Shown: positions 25,412 through 36,339, counted from the stretch's first letter. The stretch is 64,000 bases of DNA from Pseudorhodoferax sp. Leaf274 (GCF_001422445.1 NZ_LMNA01000002.1:1-64000), one strand, 5' to 3'. A program made the numbers and translations. Notes: generated by a model not told the origin, from the sequence alone.

Positions 25412-25796
25412 GGCCATCTCCTTCGCGCGCAACGGCCTTGCGCAAGGCCTTTTCCTCGATGCCGCTGGTGCCTTCGCGGCGCAGCAGCTCGTCGATCACA
25501 TCCTGCGGGCCGGCGCCGTAATGCGCCAGCGCCACCAGCGAGTGGAACCACAGGTCGGCCACCTCGGCCACGAACTTGCCCTGCAGGTGGGCGGCATCGC
25601 CGCGGCCGGCGTCGATGTCCTTGCCGGCCATGACGACCTCGGTCGCCTCCTCGCCGATCTTCTTCAGGAAGGCGTCCGGGCCCTTGTGCAGCAGCCGGGC
25701 CACGTAGCTGGCCTCGGGGTTGCCGCCGGCCGCGGGCTTGCGGCTCTCGATCACGGCCGCGAGGCGGCCCAATGCGTCCTGGGACAAAGTGCTCAT
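25404..25796 (-). CDS. hisE: Phosphoribosyl-ATP pyrophosphatase
   Basis: The 130-aa enzyme removes pyrophosphate from phosphoribosyl-ATP, step 2 of histidine synthesis. It shows the all-alpha MazG-like fold with [31 protein letters not shown], whose acidic residues bind Mg. It is a separate protein from HisI, as in most betaproteobacteria; enterobacteria have a fused HisIE. It starts 6 nt after hisI. Confidence 0.96.
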   Translation of the reverse strand: MSTLSQDALGRLAAVIESRKPAAGGNPEASYVARLLHKGPDAFLKKIGEEATEVVMAGKDIDAGRGDAAHLQGKFVAEVADLWFHSLVALAHYGAGPQDVIDELLRREGTSGIEEKALRKAVAREGDGRG

Positions 25797-25802
25797 GCGG
25801 GC

Positions 25803-26213
25803 CTACTTGTAGATGGACTCGGGGTCTTTCAAGACCGGATCGACGGCCTGCCAGCGCGCGCCGCCATGGGATTGGCCAGCGGCCTCGAGCTTGCTGAAGA
25901 AGCAGCTGTGCCGGCCCGTGTGGCAGGCGATGCCCGGCTCGTGCCCGAGCTGGGTGACCTTGAGCAGCACCACGTCGGCATCGCAATCGAGCCGGATCTC
26001 GTGCACGGTCTGCACGTGGCCAGATTCCTCGCCCTTGAACCACAGCTTGCCGCGCGACCGGCTGAAGTACACGGCGCGCTGGAGCTCGAAGGTCTTCTGC
26101 AGCGCCTCACGGTTCATCCAGGCGAACATCAGCACGTCGCCGCTCGCAGCTTCCTGGGCGATCGCGGGCACCAGGCCCTGCGCATCCCACTTCACATCGT
26201 CCAACCAGTCCAT
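25803..26213 (-). CDS. hisI: Phosphoribosyl-AMP cyclohydrolase
   Basis: The 136-aa enzyme opens the adenine ring of phosphoribosyl-AMP. Motifs: [25 protein letters not shown], the metal-binding [11 protein letters not shown], and zinc ligands in [12 protein letters not shown]. The ATG at 26213 gives the family start MDWLDDVKW; the frame is open further upstream across hisF but that is shadow sequence. It lies 28 nt after hisF. Confidence 0.96.
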   Translation of the reverse strand: MDWLDDVKWDAQGLVPAIAQEAASGDVLMFAWMNREALQKTFELQRAVYFSRSRGKLWFKGEESGHVQTVHEIRLDCDADVVLLKVTQLGHEPGIACHTGRHSCFFSKLEAAGQSHGGARWQAVDPVLKDPESIYK

Positions 26214-26241
26214 CGCGGGATTCTCGGTGATCACGATGACG

Positions 26242-27021
26242 TCAGATCCGTACGGGAATACCGCGCGCCGCCATGTGGGCCTTGGCCTGGCCCACGGTGA
26301 ACTCGCCATAGTGGAAGATGCTCGCGGCCAGCACGGCATCGGCGCCGCCGGACTGCACGCCGTCGGCCAGGTGGTCCAGGCTGCCGACCCCGCCCGAGGC
26401 GATGACAGGCACGCCCACGGCATCGCTGACCGCCCGCGTGAGCGCCAGGTCGAAGCCGGACTTGGTGCCGTCGCGGTCCATGCTGGTCAGGAGGATCTCG
26501 CCGGCGCCGCGGCGCGCCATCTCGGCGGCCCATTGCACGGCGTCCAGGCCGGTGTTCTTGCGCCCGCCATGGCTGTAGACATCCCAGCCGGCCCCGCGCT
26601 GCGCGGCATCCTCGGGGCTGCGGCGCTTGGCGTCGATGGCCACCACGATGCACTGTGCACCGTACTTGTCCGAAGCCTGGTTGATGACTTCGGGGTTGGC
26701 GATGGCGGCCGAGTTGAAGCTGGTCTTGTCGGCGCCCGAATTGAGCAGCCGGCGCACGTCTTCGACGGTGCGCACGCCGCCCCCCACCGTCAGCGGAATG
26801 AAGACCTGCGAGGCCACGGCCTCGATGATGGGCAGGATCAGGTCGCGGCCGTCGCTGGTGGCGGTGATGTCGAGGAAGGTCAGTTCGTCGGCACCCTGCT
26901 CGTTGTAGCGCGCCGCGATCTCCACGGGGTCGCCCGCATCGCGCAGCTCGACGAAGTTGACGCCCTTGACGACACGGCCGCCCGTGACATCCAGGCAAGG
27001 AATGATGCGTTTGGCCAGCAT
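26242..27021 (-). CDS. hisF: Imidazole glycerol phosphate synthase, cyclase subunit
   Basis: The 259-aa (beta-alpha)8 barrel uses ammonia from HisH to form imidazole glycerol phosphate and AICAR. Catalytic aspartates are in [15 protein letters not shown] and [12 protein letters not shown]; phosphate loops are [10 protein letters not shown] and ASGGVGSL. It is separated from hisA by the mutarotase gene, although HisF and HisA are usually neighbours. Complete and of normal length. Confidence 0.97.
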   Translation of the reverse strand: MLAKRIIPCLDVTGGRVVKGVNFVELRDAGDPVEIAARYNEQGADELTFLDITATSDGRDLILPIIEAVASQVFIPLTVGGGVRTVEDVRRLLNSGADKTSFNSAAIANPEVINQASDKYGAQCIVVAIDAKRRSPEDAAQRGAGWDVYSHGGRKNTGLDAVQWAAEMARRGAGEILLTSMDRDGTKSGFDLALTRAVSDAVGVPVIASGGVGSLDHLADGVQSGGADAVLAASIFHYGEFTVGQAKAHMAARGIPVRI

Positions 27022-27053
27022 GGGCGTTCTGCTCGAGAAAAAAGAGGGGGAGA

Positions 27054-27908
27054 TCAGGCGGCGACGGACAGGCGCTGCCAGCCGGCCCACTGCGCCCCGG
27101 GTGCCAGGCTCAGCGGGCGCTCGACCTGTGCCGCCTCCACGCACAGCATCTGCACGTAGCTGTCGGGCGCCATGTCGGCCATGGTGGCGGACTTGGCAGC
27201 GCCGGGGTTCCAGACCACGGTGTCTTCGAAGCTTGCGCTCTGGGCGATCTCCAGCTGCGTGCTGCCGTCCAGAAGGCGCAAAGGCGCCGGTGCGGCACGG
27301 AACACGCGGTCGAACTCGCCGTCGAAGCGCACCTCGCCCGCATGCGCAGCACGGGTGTCGGCCAGCGCGTCCCAGCAGGGCTGGCCGTCCAGCCCCTGCA
27401 GCCGCACGCCGGCGATGTCCTGCACCTGCAGGTAGGTGTGCAGCGCGCCTGTGAAGCTCCAGGGCGTGGCGCCCGTGTTGTCGAGCTCCAGCAGCATCTC
27501 CAGCCGGCCGGCACCGAGCCGCAGCGTCAGCGCGAAGCGGAAGGCCGCCGCCCATCGGGTGCGCGTCGCCGCATCGCTTTCGAGGACCAGCGTCAGCAGC
27601 ACATCGCCCGAGGCCGCCTCGGCACGCGCACCGCCGCAGCGCCAGGGCAGGTTGCGCGCAAAGCCGTGCTTGGGCAGCGGGCCGCGTTCATTGAACTGCG
27701 GCAGGCAGACCGGCACGCCGCCGCGGATGGCGGCCTGGCCATCGAAGACCGCCTTGGGGCTCAGGTACAGGCGTTCACGCCCGGCACCGGTCCATGACAG
27801 CACATGGGCGCCATGCAGCGCCACCAGCAGGCTGTCGTCGGGACCCCAGTTCAGTCGCAGGCAGGGCTGGCCGCGGAAGGATTCGGCCGCGGCCGCCAGC
27901 TCAGCCAT
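27054..27908 (-). CDS. Hexose-6-phosphate mutarotase (aldose 1-epimerase family, YeaD-like)
   Basis: The 284-aa protein has the galactose-mutarotase fold. Recognisable elements are [36 protein letters not shown] with the LPKHGFARN catalytic histidine region, [20 protein letters not shown], and a late catalytic-glutamate region. YeaD-like enzymes interconvert anomers of glucose 6-phosphate. The gene sits inside the his cluster, overlapping the 3' end of hisA by 8 nt and followed 32 nt later by hisF. It is probably translated with the operon though it has no known role in histidine synthesis. ATG 27908 gives the expected N-terminus. Confidence 0.88.
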   Translation of the reverse strand: MAELAAAAESFRGQPCLRLNWGPDDSLLVALHGAHVLSWTGAGRERLYLSPKAVFDGQAAIRGGVPVCLPQFNERGPLPKHGFARNLPWRCGGARAEAASGDVLLTLVLESDAATRTRWAAAFRFALTLRLGAGRLEMLLELDNTGATPWSFTGALHTYLQVQDIAGVRLQGLDGQPCWDALADTRAAHAGEVRFDGEFDRVFRAAPAPLRLLDGSTQLEIAQSASFEDTVVWNPGAAKSATMADMAPDSYVQMLCVEAAQVERPLSLAPGAQWAGWQRLSVAA

Positions 27909-28644
27909 TGTTGTAGTTGTCGGCGCGCTCCTGCGCGCTGGCGAAATCCAGGTCGCCGGTGTAGATGGCACGGCCGCAGATCACACCCTCGATGCCTTCG
28001 CTCTCGACCTCGCAGAGCTTCTCGATGTCGCCGATGTTCGACAGCCCGCCCGAGGCGATGACCGGCGTGCCGAGCGCCTGCGCCAGCTTGACGGTGGCGT
28101 CGATGTTGATGCCCGTCAGCATGCCGTCGCGGCCGATGTCGGTGTAGATGAAGGACTCGACGCCGTAGTCCTCGAACTTCTTGGCCAGATCGACGACCTC
28201 GTGGCCCGTGAGCTTGCTCCAGCCGTCGGTGGCGACCTTGCCGTCCTTGGCGTCCAGGCCCACGATGATGTGGCCGCCGAAGGCCGTGCAGGCATCGTGC
28301 AGGAAGCCGGGGTTCTTGACGGCTGCGGTGCCGATGATCACGTAGCGCAGGCCGGCATCCAGGTAACGCTCGATCGTGTCCAGGTCGCGGATGCCACCGC
28401 CCAGCTGCACATCGACCACGTCGCCGACTTCCTTGAGGATGCGCCGGATCGCCATCTCGTTCTTGGGCTTGCCGGCGAAGGCGCCGTTGAGGTCGACCAG
28501 ATGCAGGCGGCGCGCGCCCTGGTCGACCCACTTGCGCGCCATTTCGGCCGGGTCGTCGCTGAAGGTGGTGGACTGTTCCATGTCGCCTTGTTTGAGGCGC
28601 ACGCATTGACCGTCTTTCAGATCGATTGCAGGAATGAGGAGCAT
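27901..28644 (-). CDS. hisA: ProFAR isomerase
   Basis: The 247-aa (beta-alpha)8 barrel performs the Amadori rearrangement of ProFAR to PRFAR. Catalytic aspartates are in [15 protein letters not shown] and [12 protein letters not shown]; phosphate loops are [10 protein letters not shown] and [10 protein letters not shown]. The true start is ATG 28644; the longer open frame reaches into the hisH region. Histidine pathway step 4. It lies 37 nt after hisH. Confidence 0.97.
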   Translation of the reverse strand: MLLIPAIDLKDGQCVRLKQGDMEQSTTFSDDPAEMARKWVDQGARRLHLVDLNGAFAGKPKNEMAIRRILKEVGDVVDVQLGGGIRDLDTIERYLDAGLRYVIIGTAAVKNPGFLHDACTAFGGHIIVGLDAKDGKVATDGWSKLTGHEVVDLAKKFEDYGVESFIYTDIGRDGMLTGINIDATVKLAQALGTPVIASGGLSNIGDIEKLCEVESEGIEGVICGRAIYTGDLDFASAQERADNYNNG

Positions 28645-28681
28645 GGTGCTGAAGGCAGCCTGGAGCGGTGGGAAGAAAAGG

Positions 28682-29365
28682 TCAGGGATTCCAGTGGAGG
28701 AAGTTGCGGTACAGCGCCAGACCATGCGCTGCACTCTTCTCCGGGTGGAACTGGGTCGCAAAAATATTATCGCGGGCGATGGCGCAGGTAAAGGTTTCCC
28801 CGTACTCCGTCAAGCCCGCACTGTGGCGCTGATCCGACGGACGCGCGTAAAAACTGTGCACGAAGTAGAACCAGCTCTGGTCCGGCACTTCGCCCCAGAC
28901 CGGATGGCGGCGCCCGTCGGGCTGCTGCTGCGCCACACGGTTCCAGCCCATCTGCGGCACCTTGTAGCGGCTGCCGTCGGGCTGGGTGCGGCCCTGCAGC
29001 GCGAAGCGCAGCACCTCGCCAGCGATCAGGCCCAGCCCTGGCGTGGCGCCACTGGCATCGCCCGCACGCGTCTCGGCGCTGCGGTCCAGCAGCATCTGCA
29101 TGCCGACGCAGACACCGAACAGGGGCTTGCTGGCCGCGGCTTCGCGCACCGACTCCAGCAGGCCGGAATCGCGCAACTCGCGCATGCAGTCGGGCATGGC
29201 GCCCTGGCCGGGCAGCACCACGCGCGTGGCCGCACGCACCTGGGCCGGATCGCCGGTCACGACGACCTCGACGCCCTCGCCCTGTGCTGCCGCCTGCACG
29301 GCCTGCGACACCGAGCGCAGGTTGCCCATGCCGTAGTCGACCACGGCCACGGTGTTGCCGGCCAT
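28682..29365 (-). CDS. hisH: Imidazole glycerol phosphate synthase, glutaminase subunit
   Basis: The 227-aa class I amidotransferase supplies ammonia to HisF. It has [15 protein letters not shown], an oxyanion strand [13 protein letters not shown], the nucleophile Cys in [10 protein letters not shown], and the His-Glu pair in [10 protein letters not shown]. Its ATG shares one base with the hisB stop (TAATG), so the two are tightly coupled. Confidence 0.97.
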   Translation of the reverse strand: MAGNTVAVVDYGMGNLRSVSQAVQAAAQGEGVEVVVTGDPAQVRAATRVVLPGQGAMPDCMRELRDSGLLESVREAAASKPLFGVCVGMQMLLDRSAETRAGDASGATPGLGLIAGEVLRFALQGRTQPDGSRYKVPQMGWNRVAQQQPDGRRHPVWGEVPDQSWFYFVHSFYARPSDQRHSAGLTEYGETFTCAIARDNIFATQFHPEKSAAHGLALYRNFLHWNP

Positions 29366-29988
29366 TACAGCGAACCCTTGGTGGAAGGGATGGTGCCGAG
29401 TGCGCGCGGGTCGAATTCCAGCGCGCCGCGCAGCGCGCGGGCGAAGGCCTTGAACACGGTCTCGCACTGGTGGTGTGCGTTCACGCCGCGCAGATTGTCG
29501 ATGTGCAGCGTCACGAACGCGTGGTTCACGAAGCCCTGGAAGAACTCGTGGGTCAGCTGCGTGTCGAACGCGCCGATCATGCCGCTCGTGAACGGCACGT
29601 TGAGCACCAGGCCGGGACGGCCCGAGAAGTCGATCACCACGCGGCTGAGGGCCTCGTCCAGCGGCACGTAGGCGTGGCCGTAGCGCCGGATGCCTTTCTT
29701 GTCGCCGATGGCCTTGGCCACGGCTTGGCCCAGCGTGATGCCCACGTCTTCCACCGTGTGGTGGCCGTCGATGTGCAGGTCGCCGTCCACCGCGATGTCC
29801 AGGTCGATCAGGCCGTGCCGCGCGATCTGGTCCAGCATGTGGTCGAAGAAGCCGATGCCGGTGGCCAGCTTGGCCTGGCCGGTGCCGTCCAGGTTGACGC
29901 GCACCGTGATCTTGGTCTCGGCGGTGTTGCGGCTGACCTCGGCCGTGCGCGCGAATGGCGTGGTGGGGGTGGGGACTAGGCTGCTCAT
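29365..29988 (-). CDS. hisB: Imidazoleglycerol-phosphate dehydratase
   Basis: The 207-aa enzyme is monofunctional (no histidinol-phosphatase domain, unlike enterobacteria). The duplicated metal-binding motifs appear as [13 protein letters not shown] plus [14 protein letters not shown] and [14 protein letters not shown] plus [17 protein letters not shown]. The start overlaps the hisC stop by 4 nt. Histidinol-phosphate phosphatase must be encoded elsewhere; none is in this window. Confidence 0.97.
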   Translation of the reverse strand: MSSLVPTPTTPFARTAEVSRNTAETKITVRVNLDGTGQAKLATGIGFFDHMLDQIARHGLIDLDIAVDGDLHIDGHHTVEDVGITLGQAVAKAIGDKKGIRRYGHAYVPLDEALSRVVIDFSGRPGLVLNVPFTSGMIGAFDTQLTHEFFQGFVNHAFVTLHIDNLRGVNAHHQCETVFKAFARALRGALEFDPRALGTIPSTKGSL

Positions 29989-31073
29989 AGGGACTGCTGC
30001 AGGGCCCGCAGCATCTGGGCGTTGTCGTCGGCGCTGCCGACCGTCAGGCGCAGGCAGTTGGCCAGCAAGGGGTGCATTTTAGAAACGTTCTTGACCAGCA
30101 CGCCGCGAGCCTTCATGCCCTCGAACACGGCCTGGGCCCGGCCGTCCTCGCCCGGAATGCGCACCAGCACCATGTTGGCGTCGCTCTTCCAGACCGTGAG
30201 GCCCAGCGCGCGCAGCGCCGGCAGAAGCGCATCGCGCTGTGCACGCAGGTCGGCCGCCTGGGCGTCGAACACGTCTGCATGCTCCAGCGCGAACAGCGCG
30301 CATTCGGCGTTGAGCACGCTGATGTTGTAGGGCGGGCGCACCTTGTCGATCTCGGCGACCAGCGCGGCCGGCCCCATCATGTAGCCCAGGCGCACGCCGG
30401 CCAGGCCGAACTTGCTGAGCGTGCGCATCAGCAGCACGTGGCCGTGGCGCGCCACGCGGGCGATGTAGCTGCGGCTGGCGAAGGGTTGGTAGGCCTCGTC
30501 CATGACCACCAGGCCCGGCGCGGCGGCGACGATGCGCTCGATGGCCGCGTCGTCCCACAGGTTGGCCGTGGGGTTGTTCGGATAGGCCAGGAAGACGATG
30601 GCGGGCTGGTGCTCTTCGATGGCGGCCAGCATGGCGGCCTCGTCGAGTTCGAAGTCGGCCGTGAGCGGCACGCCGACGAAGTTCAGGCCCTGCAGCTGCG
30701 CGCTCATCGCATACATCACGAAGCCGGGCACCGGTGCGACGATGGTGGCGCCGGGCCGGTCGCAGGCCATGGCCAGCAGCGAGATCAGCTCGTCCGAGCC
30801 GTTGCCCAGCATGAGGCCGAAGCCTTCGGGCATCTGCGCGTGGCGCGCCAGCGCCTGGCGCAGGTCGTCGAGCCGGCTGCCGGGGTAGCGGTTGAGTTCC
30901 ACTGCGCCCAGGCGTTGACCCAGCTTCGCCTGCAGCGCCGCAGGCAGCCGGTGCGGGTTCTCCATCGCGTCCATCTTGAGCAGGCCGGTGGCGTCCTGCA
31001 CGGCGTAGGCGTGCATGGACTGCACGTCCTGGCGGATGAGCTTGGCGAGGCGGGGGGCGAGTCCAGGGGTCAT
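29985..31073 (-). CDS. hisC: Histidinol-phosphate aminotransferase
   Basis: The 362-aa PLP-dependent class I/II aminotransferase has the N-terminal [29 protein letters not shown], a [12 protein letters not shown] segment, [10 protein letters not shown], and the PLP lysine in [15 protein letters not shown]. The frame continues open upstream across all of hisD, but that extension is shadow. The real ATG overlaps the hisD stop by 4 nt (ATGA). Confidence 0.97.
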   Translation of the reverse strand: MTPGLAPRLAKLIRQDVQSMHAYAVQDATGLLKMDAMENPHRLPAALQAKLGQRLGAVELNRYPGSRLDDLRQALARHAQMPEGFGLMLGNGSDELISLLAMACDRPGATIVAPVPGFVMYAMSAQLQGLNFVGVPLTADFELDEAAMLAAIEEHQPAIVFLAYPNNPTANLWDDAAIERIVAAAPGLVVMDEAYQPFASRSYIARVARHGHVLLMRTLSKFGLAGVRLGYMMGPAALVAEIDKVRPPYNISVLNAECALFALEHADVFDAQAADLRAQRDALLPALRALGLTVWKSDANMVLVRIPGEDGRAQAVFEGMKARGVLVKNVSKMHPLLANCLRLTVGSADDNAQMLRALQQSL

Positions 31074-32389
31074 GGGTGCAAACGCAGTTCGGCCGCGCGG
31101 GCATGGGCCTGCAGGCCTTCGCCGTGGGCCAGCACGGAAGCGATGGGGCCCAGCACCTGGGCACCCGCCGCGCTGACCTCGATCAGGCTGCTGCGCTTTT
31201 GGAAGTCGTAGACACCCAGCGGGCTGGAGAAGCGCGCCGTGCCCGATGTGGGCAGCACGTGGTTGGGGCCGGCGCAGTAGTCGCCCAGGCTCTCGCTGGT
31301 GTAGGCACCCAGAAAGATCGCGCCGGCGTGCTTGAGCAGCGGCTCCCAGCGGTGCGGCTCGGCACTGCTGACCTCCAGGTGCTCGGGCGCGATGCGGTTG
31401 CTGATGGCACAGGCCTCTTCCATATCGCGCGTGTGGATCAGCGCGCCGCGGCCGTTCAGGCTGGCAGCGATGATCCCGGCGCGGGGCATGGTGGGCAGCA
31501 GGCGGTCGATGGCCTGCTGCACGGCGTCGATGTAGGCGGCGTCGGGGCACAGCAGGATGCTTTGCGCCAACTCGTCGTGCTCGGCCTGGCTGAACAGGTC
31601 CATCGCCACCCAGTCGGCCGGCGTGCTGCCGTCGGCCAGCACCAGGATCTCGCTGGGGCCGGCGATCATGTCGATGCCGACCGTGCCGAACACGCGGCGC
31701 TTGGCGGCGGCCACATAGGCGTTGCCCGGGCCGGTGATCTTGTCCACGGCCGGCACCGCGGCCGTGCCGTAGGCCAGCGCAGCCACGGCCTGGGCGCCGC
31801 CGATGGTGAAGGCACGCGTGACGCCGGCCACGTAGGCGGCGGCCAGCACCAGCATGTTCTTCTCGCCGCGCGGTGTCGGCACGACCATGATGATCTCGCC
31901 GACGCCGGCCACCTGGGCCGGGATCGCGTTCATGAGCACGCTGGACGGATAAGCGGCCTTGCCGCCCGGCACGTAGATGCCCACGCGGTCCAGCGGCGTG
32001 ACCTTCTGGCCCAGCAGCGTGCCGTCGGCGTCGCGGTAGCTCCAGCTTTCGCCGCAGGCCTTCTTCTGGGCCTCGTGGTAGGCGCGTACCCGCTGCGCGG
32101 CGGCCTGCAAGGCCTTGCGCTGGGCGTCCGGCAGGCCGTCGAAGGCGGCCTTGAGCTCGGCCGGCTGAAGCGTCAGCGCATGCAGGTCCGGCGCATCCAG
32201 GCCGTCGAAGCGCCGCGTGTACTCCAGCACGGCAGCGTCGCCACGCTGCTGCACGTCGGCCAGGATGCCGGCCACGCGCTGCTCGATGGCGGCATCGGTG
32301 TCGGCCGACCAGTGCAGGCGCGCCTTGAACTGGGCCTCGAAATCGGCCTGGGCCGTGGCCAGGCGCAGCGGACGGGCGGCGAGTGTCAT
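31070..32389 (-). CDS. hisD: Histidinol dehydrogenase
   Basis: The 439-aa zinc enzyme oxidises histidinol to histidine, the last two pathway steps. Signature elements: [44 protein letters not shown], the zinc-site region [14 protein letters not shown], and the C-terminal [15 protein letters not shown]. It overlaps hisG by 4 nt upstream and hisC by 4 nt downstream. Confidence 0.97.
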   Translation of the reverse strand: MTLAARPLRLATAQADFEAQFKARLHWSADTDAAIEQRVAGILADVQQRGDAAVLEYTRRFDGLDAPDLHALTLQPAELKAAFDGLPDAQRKALQAAAQRVRAYHEAQKKACGESWSYRDADGTLLGQKVTPLDRVGIYVPGGKAAYPSSVLMNAIPAQVAGVGEIIMVVPTPRGEKNMLVLAAAYVAGVTRAFTIGGAQAVAALAYGTAAVPAVDKITGPGNAYVAAAKRRVFGTVGIDMIAGPSEILVLADGSTPADWVAMDLFSQAEHDELAQSILLCPDAAYIDAVQQAIDRLLPTMPRAGIIAASLNGRGALIHTRDMEEACAISNRIAPEHLEVSSAEPHRWEPLLKHAGAIFLGAYTSESLGDYCAGPNHVLPTSGTARFSSPLGVYDFQKRSSLIEVSAAGAQVLGPIASVLAHGEGLQAHARAAELRLHP

Positions 32390-33042
32390 GCCGCGCTCCC
32401 GGCCGGCTGGCGCAGCGCCGCGGCAAAACCGTCGATGACCTGGCGCAGCGCCGCCTGCTTGCGCTTGAGCGCGGCCTGGTTCACGACCAGGCGCGAGCTG
32501 ATGTCCATGATGCGCTCGACCTCGACCAGGCCGTTGGCGCGCAGCGTGTTGCCGGTGGACACCAGGTCAACGATGGCATCGGCCAGGCCCGTCAGCGGCG
32601 CCAGTTCCATGCTGCCGTAGAGCTTGATCAGGTCCACGTGCACGCCCTTGGTGGCGAAGAAGTCGCGCGCGATGCCCACGTACTTGGTGGCCACGCGCAG
32701 GCGCGAGCCCTGGCGCACGGCCGTGGCGTAGTCGAAGTCCTTGCGCACCGCCACGCTGATGCGGCAGCGCGCGATGTCCAGGTCCAGCGGCTGGTACAGG
32801 CCATGGCCGCCGTGCTCGATCAGCGTGTCGCGGCCCGTGATGCCGAGGTCGGCACCGCCGTATTCCACATAGGTCGGCACGTCGGTGGCGCGCACCAGCA
32901 CCACGCGCAGGTCCGGCTGGTTGGTCGCCAGGATCAGCTTGCGCGAGGTTTCGGGGTCTTCCAGCACCTCGATGCCGGCCGCACGCAGCAGCGGCAGCGT
33001 CTCGTCGAAGATGCGTCCCTTGGACAAGGCCAGCGTGATCAT
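32386..33042 (-). CDS. hisG: ATP phosphoribosyltransferase, short (HisZ-dependent) form
   Basis: The 218-aa enzyme makes the first committed step, ATP + PRPP to phosphoribosyl-ATP. It starts [19 protein letters not shown] and carries the PRPP-binding segment [18 protein letters not shown]. At 218 aa it lacks the C-terminal regulatory domain of long HisG, so by family rule it should need a HisZ subunit for activity and histidine feedback. No hisZ is in this window. It overlaps murA by 4 nt. Confidence 0.96.
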   Translation of the reverse strand: MITLALSKGRIFDETLPLLRAAGIEVLEDPETSRKLILATNQPDLRVVLVRATDVPTYVEYGGADLGITGRDTLIEHGGHGLYQPLDLDIARCRISVAVRKDFDYATAVRQGSRLRVATKYVGIARDFFATKGVHVDLIKLYGSMELAPLTGLADAIVDLVSTGNTLRANGLVEVERIMDISSRLVVNQAALKRKQAALRQVIDGFAAALRQPAGSAA

Positions 33043-34319
33043 GCTTTCACCCGTTCGATGTCGGCACCGATGCCGCGCAACTTGGTTTCCATGCGGTCGT
33101 AGCCACGGTCCAGGTGGTAGACGCGGTCGACCAGCGTCTCGCCGTCGGCCACCAGGCCGGCGATGACCAGGCTGGCCGAGGCGCGCAGGTCGGTCGCCAT
33201 CACCGTGGCGCCCGACAGGCGCGGCGCGCCCTCGATCAGCGCGACCTTGCCGTCGATCTGGATGCGCGCGCCCAGCCGCACCAGCTCGTTCACGTGCATG
33301 AAGCGGTTCTCGAAAATCGTCTCGGTGACCTTGCTCGCGCCCTGGGAAATGCAGTTGAGCGCCATGAACTGGGCCTGCATGTCGGTCGGGAAGCCCGGGT
33401 ACTCGGTGGTGCGGAAGTTCTGCGCGCGCAGGAATTCGTAGGCCGGGGCATCGGCCTGCACGCGCACGCCACCCTCCACGGCCTGCACGCGGGCACCGGC
33501 GTCGCGCAGCTTCTCGACGACGGCGTCCATGTGGTCGGCACGCGCGCCGCGCAGCAGCACGTCGCCACCGGCCGCCGCGACGGCGCACAGGAAGGTGCCG
33601 GCCTCGATGCGGTCGGCCACCACCTCGTGGGCGCCGCCGTGCAGGCGCTCCACGCCCTCGATCACGATGCGGCGCGTGCCGTGGCCGCGGATGCGCGCGC
33701 CCATGGCGATCAGCATCTCGGCCAAGTCGGGGATCTCCGGCTCCTGGGCGGCGTTCTCGAGCACGGTCTCGCCCTCGGCCAGCGCCGCGGCCATCAGGAA
33801 GTTCTCTGTGCCGGTGACCGTGACCATGTCGGTCGTGATGTGGGCGCCGCGCAGGCGCGTGCGGCCCTCGGGCAGCCGGGCGATCATGTAGCCGTGCTCC
33901 ACGGCGATCTGCGCGCCCATGGCCTGCAGGCCCTTGATGTGCTGGTCGACCGGCCGCGAACCGATGGCGCAGCCGCCGGGCAGCGACACCGTCGCGTGGC
34001 CGAAGCGCGCCAGCAGCGGGCCCAGCGCCAGCACCGAGGCACGCATGGTCTTGACCAGCTCGTACGGCGCTTCCGGCTTGGTGAGGCTGCGCGCGTTGAT
34101 GGCCACGCGGCCGTCGTCGTGCTGCTCGACCGCCACGCCCATGTTGCGGATCAGCTTGAGCATGGTGGCCACGTCCTGCAGGTGCGGAACGTTGGACAGC
34201 TCGACCGTCTCCTCGGTCAGCAGGGCCGCGCAGAGCTCGGGCAGGGCCGCGTTCTTGGCGCCGGAAATGCGCACCTCGCCGCTCAGGCGGCGGCCGCCGC
34301 GAATCAACAGTTTGTCCAT
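33039..34319 (-). CDS. murA: UDP-N-acetylglucosamine 1-carboxyvinyltransferase
   Basis: The 426-aa enzyme transfers enolpyruvate to UDP-GlcNAc, the first committed step of peptidoglycan synthesis and target of fosfomycin. It begins [20 protein letters not shown] with the catalytic-lysine region AKNAALPEL. The fosfomycin-binding cysteine is present in [18 protein letters not shown], so the protein should be sensitive. It lies between ibaG and hisG; the murA-hisG linkage with a 4-nt overlap is typical of betaproteobacteria. Confidence 0.97.
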   Translation of the reverse strand: MDKLLIRGGRRLSGEVRISGAKNAALPELCAALLTEETVELSNVPHLQDVATMLKLIRNMGVAVEQHDDGRVAINARSLTKPEAPYELVKTMRASVLALGPLLARFGHATVSLPGGCAIGSRPVDQHIKGLQAMGAQIAVEHGYMIARLPEGRTRLRGAHITTDMVTVTGTENFLMAAALAEGETVLENAAQEPEIPDLAEMLIAMGARIRGHGTRRIVIEGVERLHGGAHEVVADRIEAGTFLCAVAAAGGDVLLRGARADHMDAVVEKLRDAGARVQAVEGGVRVQADAPAYEFLRAQNFRTTEYPGFPTDMQAQFMALNCISQGASKVTETIFENRFMHVNELVRLGARIQIDGKVALIEGAPRLSGATVMATDLRASASLVIAGLVADGETLVDRVYHLDRGYDRMETKLRGIGADIERVKA

Positions 34320-34380
34320 GAAAAGCCGTTCAGGAAGTCAGGCCCGCGCAGCATGGGCCGCCGCGGGCGAAGGAAAGCGC

Positions 34381-34632
34381 TCAGTGCTGGGGCCGGCCCT
34401 GGGCCACCCACTCGTCGGGCGTCAAGGTCTTCATCGACAGCGCGTGCACTTCATCGTTGCGTATTTTCTCACCCAGCGTGGCGTAGACCATCTGGTGCCG
34501 CTGGATCGGGCGCTTGCCCGCGAACGCGGTGGAGACGACGGTCGCGTACCAATGCCGGCCGTCGCCCTGCACGTGCAGATGCTCGCAGGCCACGCCGGCG
34601 GCGATCAGGGAGCGGAGTTGGTCGGCGGTCAT
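34381..34632 (-). CDS. ibaG: BolA/IbaG-family protein
   Basis: The 83-aa protein has the BolA fold with LIAAGVACEHLHVQGDGRHW, VSTAFAGKRPIQRHQMVYATL and EVHALSMKTLTPDEW. The conserved histidine after the loop fits Fe-S-cluster binding with monothiol glutaredoxin. Position upstream of murA and next to the ABC/mla genes matches ibaG (YrbA) of other Proteobacteria. It lies 10 nt after the permease gene and 61 nt before murA. Confidence 0.92.
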   Translation of the reverse strand: MTADQLRSLIAAGVACEHLHVQGDGRHWYATVVSTAFAGKRPIQRHQMVYATLGEKIRNDEVHALSMKTLTPDEWVAQGRPQH

Positions 34633-34642
34633 GGGCGTGTTT

Positions 34643-35398
34643 TCAGTTGCGGATCTTGTAGCCGATGCGCAAGAGGTGGATGGCGATGGTGCTCACCACC
34701 ACCAGCGCAGTGCCCACGATGGACAGGCTGGTCCAGGGCGAAATGTCGCTGATGCCGAAGAAGCCGTAGCGAAAGCCGTCGATCATGTAGAAGAACGGGT
34801 TCAGGTGGCTCACGGTCTGCCAGAAACTGGGCAGCGAGTGGATGGAATAGAACACGCCCGACAGGAAGGTCATGGGCATGATCAGGAAGTTCTGGAACGC
34901 CGCCATCTGGTCGAACTTCTCGGCCCACAGGCCGGCGATGACGCCCAGCGAACCCAGCAGCGCGGCGCCCAGCACGGCGAACACGATGATCCACAGCGGC
35001 GCCACCATGTGCACGCCGGTGAAACCCACCGTGACCAGGAACACGCCGCAGCCCACCAGCACGCCACGCACCACGGACGAGCCCACGTACGCGACGAACC
35101 AGCTCCAGTGCGACAGCGGCGTCAGCAGCACGAACACCAGGCTGCCCATGATCTTGCTCTGGATCAGCGAGGACGAGCTGTTGGCAAAGGCGTTCTGCAG
35201 CACGCTCATCATGACCAGGCCGGGCACCAGGAAGGCGGTGTAGCCGATGGTGTCGTAGATCTTGACCTTGTCTTCCAGCACATGGCCGAAGATCAGCAGG
35301 TAGAGCACGGCCGTCAGCACGGGCGCGGCCACGGTCTGGAAGCCCACCTTCCAGAAGCGCAGCACTTCCTTGTAGAACAGGGTCTGCCAGCCGGTCAT
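34643..35398 (-). CDS. ABC-2 type exporter permease (YadH-like)
   Basis: The 251-aa membrane protein has six predicted helices and the ABC-2 family segment FQNFLIMPMTFLSGVFYSIH before the last pair. A cytoplasmic N-terminus with FYKEVLRFWKVGFQ couples to the ATPase. It overlaps the ATPase gene by 4 nt, so the two form one transporter. The substrate is unknown; the same pair (YadG/YadH-like) is regularly found next to mla genes in betaproteobacteria, which suggests an envelope lipid or glycan cargo. Confidence 0.92.
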   Translation of the reverse strand: MTGWQTLFYKEVLRFWKVGFQTVAAPVLTAVLYLLIFGHVLEDKVKIYDTIGYTAFLVPGLVMMSVLQNAFANSSSSLIQSKIMGSLVFVLLTPLSHWSWFVAYVGSSVVRGVLVGCGVFLVTVGFTGVHMVAPLWIIVFAVLGAALLGSLGVIAGLWAEKFDQMAAFQNFLIMPMTFLSGVFYSIHSLPSFWQTVSHLNPFFYMIDGFRYGFFGISDISPWTSLSIVGTALVVVSTIAIHLLRIGYKIRN

Positions 35399-36339
35399 GC
35401 GGTCAGCGCCATCGGGGCGGTCGGGTTGCGGTCGGCGGCCATGACCTGCAGGAACACGTCCTCCAGGTCGGCCTTGCGGATCTCCACGTCTTCCACGGTG
35501 AGGCCGGCCTGGCGCACCGCTGCCAGGTACTGCTCGATCTCGAGCGCGCCGTGCGCCGGCAGCTGCACGATGCGGCCCGTCACGCGCGCGGTCAGCGCCA
35601 GAGCCGGCGGCAGCTCGCGGTCGACCTTGAAGCGCAGCACGTTGCTGGACGCAGACTTGAGCAGTTCGCTGGTGTCGGCCAGCGCCACCATGCGGCCCTG
35701 CTTCAGCATACCGATGCGCGTGCACAGCGCCTCGGCCTCTTCGAGGTAGTGGGTGGTCAGCAGCACGGTATGGCCTTGCTTGTTCAGCCGCGCGATGAAC
35801 TGCCACAAGGTCTGGCGCAGTTCCACATCGACGCCTGCCGTGGGCTCGTCCAGCACGATCACGGGCGGGCGGTGCACCAGGGCCTGGGCCACGAGCACGC
35901 GCCGCTTCATGCCGCCGGACAGCTGGCGCATGTTGGAATGTGCCTTGTCGGCCAGGCCCAGGCTTTCCAGCAACTCGTCGATCCATGCCTCGTTGTTGCG
36001 CACGCCGAAGTAGCCGGACTGGATGCGCAGCGCCTCGCGCACGTTGAAGAAGGGGTCGAACACCAGCTCCTGCGGCACGACGCCGAGCTTGCGCCGGGCC
36101 TCGCCGAAGTCGCGCTGCACGTCGTGCCCGTGCACGGACACACTGCCGCCGCTGGCACGCGAGAGCCCGGCCAGGATGCTGATCAGTGAAGTCTTGCCCG
36201 CGCCGTTCGGCCCGAGCAGGCCGAAGAATTCGCCTTCGGCGATGTCGAAGCTGACGTCGTCGAGCGCACGGAAGGAGGAGTTGCCGCCTTTTGAACCTTT
36301 ATAGGTCTTGCTGACGGATTGGAACGAGATGGCGGGCAT
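35395..36339 (-). CDS. ABC exporter ATPase (YadG-like)
   Basis: The 314-aa ATPase has Walker A LGPNGAGKTS, signature LSGGMKRR, Walker B VIVLDEPTAGVD and switch His in LLTTHYLEEAEAL. A C-terminal extension after about residue 225 (ELLKSASSNVLRFKV...) is typical of drug/lipid exporters of the CcmA group. It is translated with the permease through a 4-nt overlap and follows mlaB by about 55 nt. Confidence 0.94.
   Translation of the reverse strand: MPAISFQSVSKTYKGSKGGNSSFRALDDVSFDIAEGEFFGLLGPNGAGKTSLISILAGLSRASGGSVSVHGHDVQRDFGEARRKLGVVPQELVFDPFFNVREALRIQSGYFGVRNNEAWIDELLESLGLADKAHSNMRQLSGGMKRRVLVAQALVHRPPVIVLDEPTAGVDVELRQTLWQFIARLNKQGHTVLLTTHYLEEAEALCTRIGMLKQGRMVALADTSELLKSASSNVLRFKVDRELPPALALTARVTGRIVQLPAHGALEIEQYLAAVRQAGLTVEDVEIRKADLEDVFLQVMAADRNPTAPMALTA

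Noticed and set aside
29985-32426. An 813-codon minus-strand frame spanning hisC and hisD
   Set aside because: Its first 450 codons are a shadow of hisD in another frame with Arg/Ala/Gly-rich composition; only the hisC part resembles a protein family.
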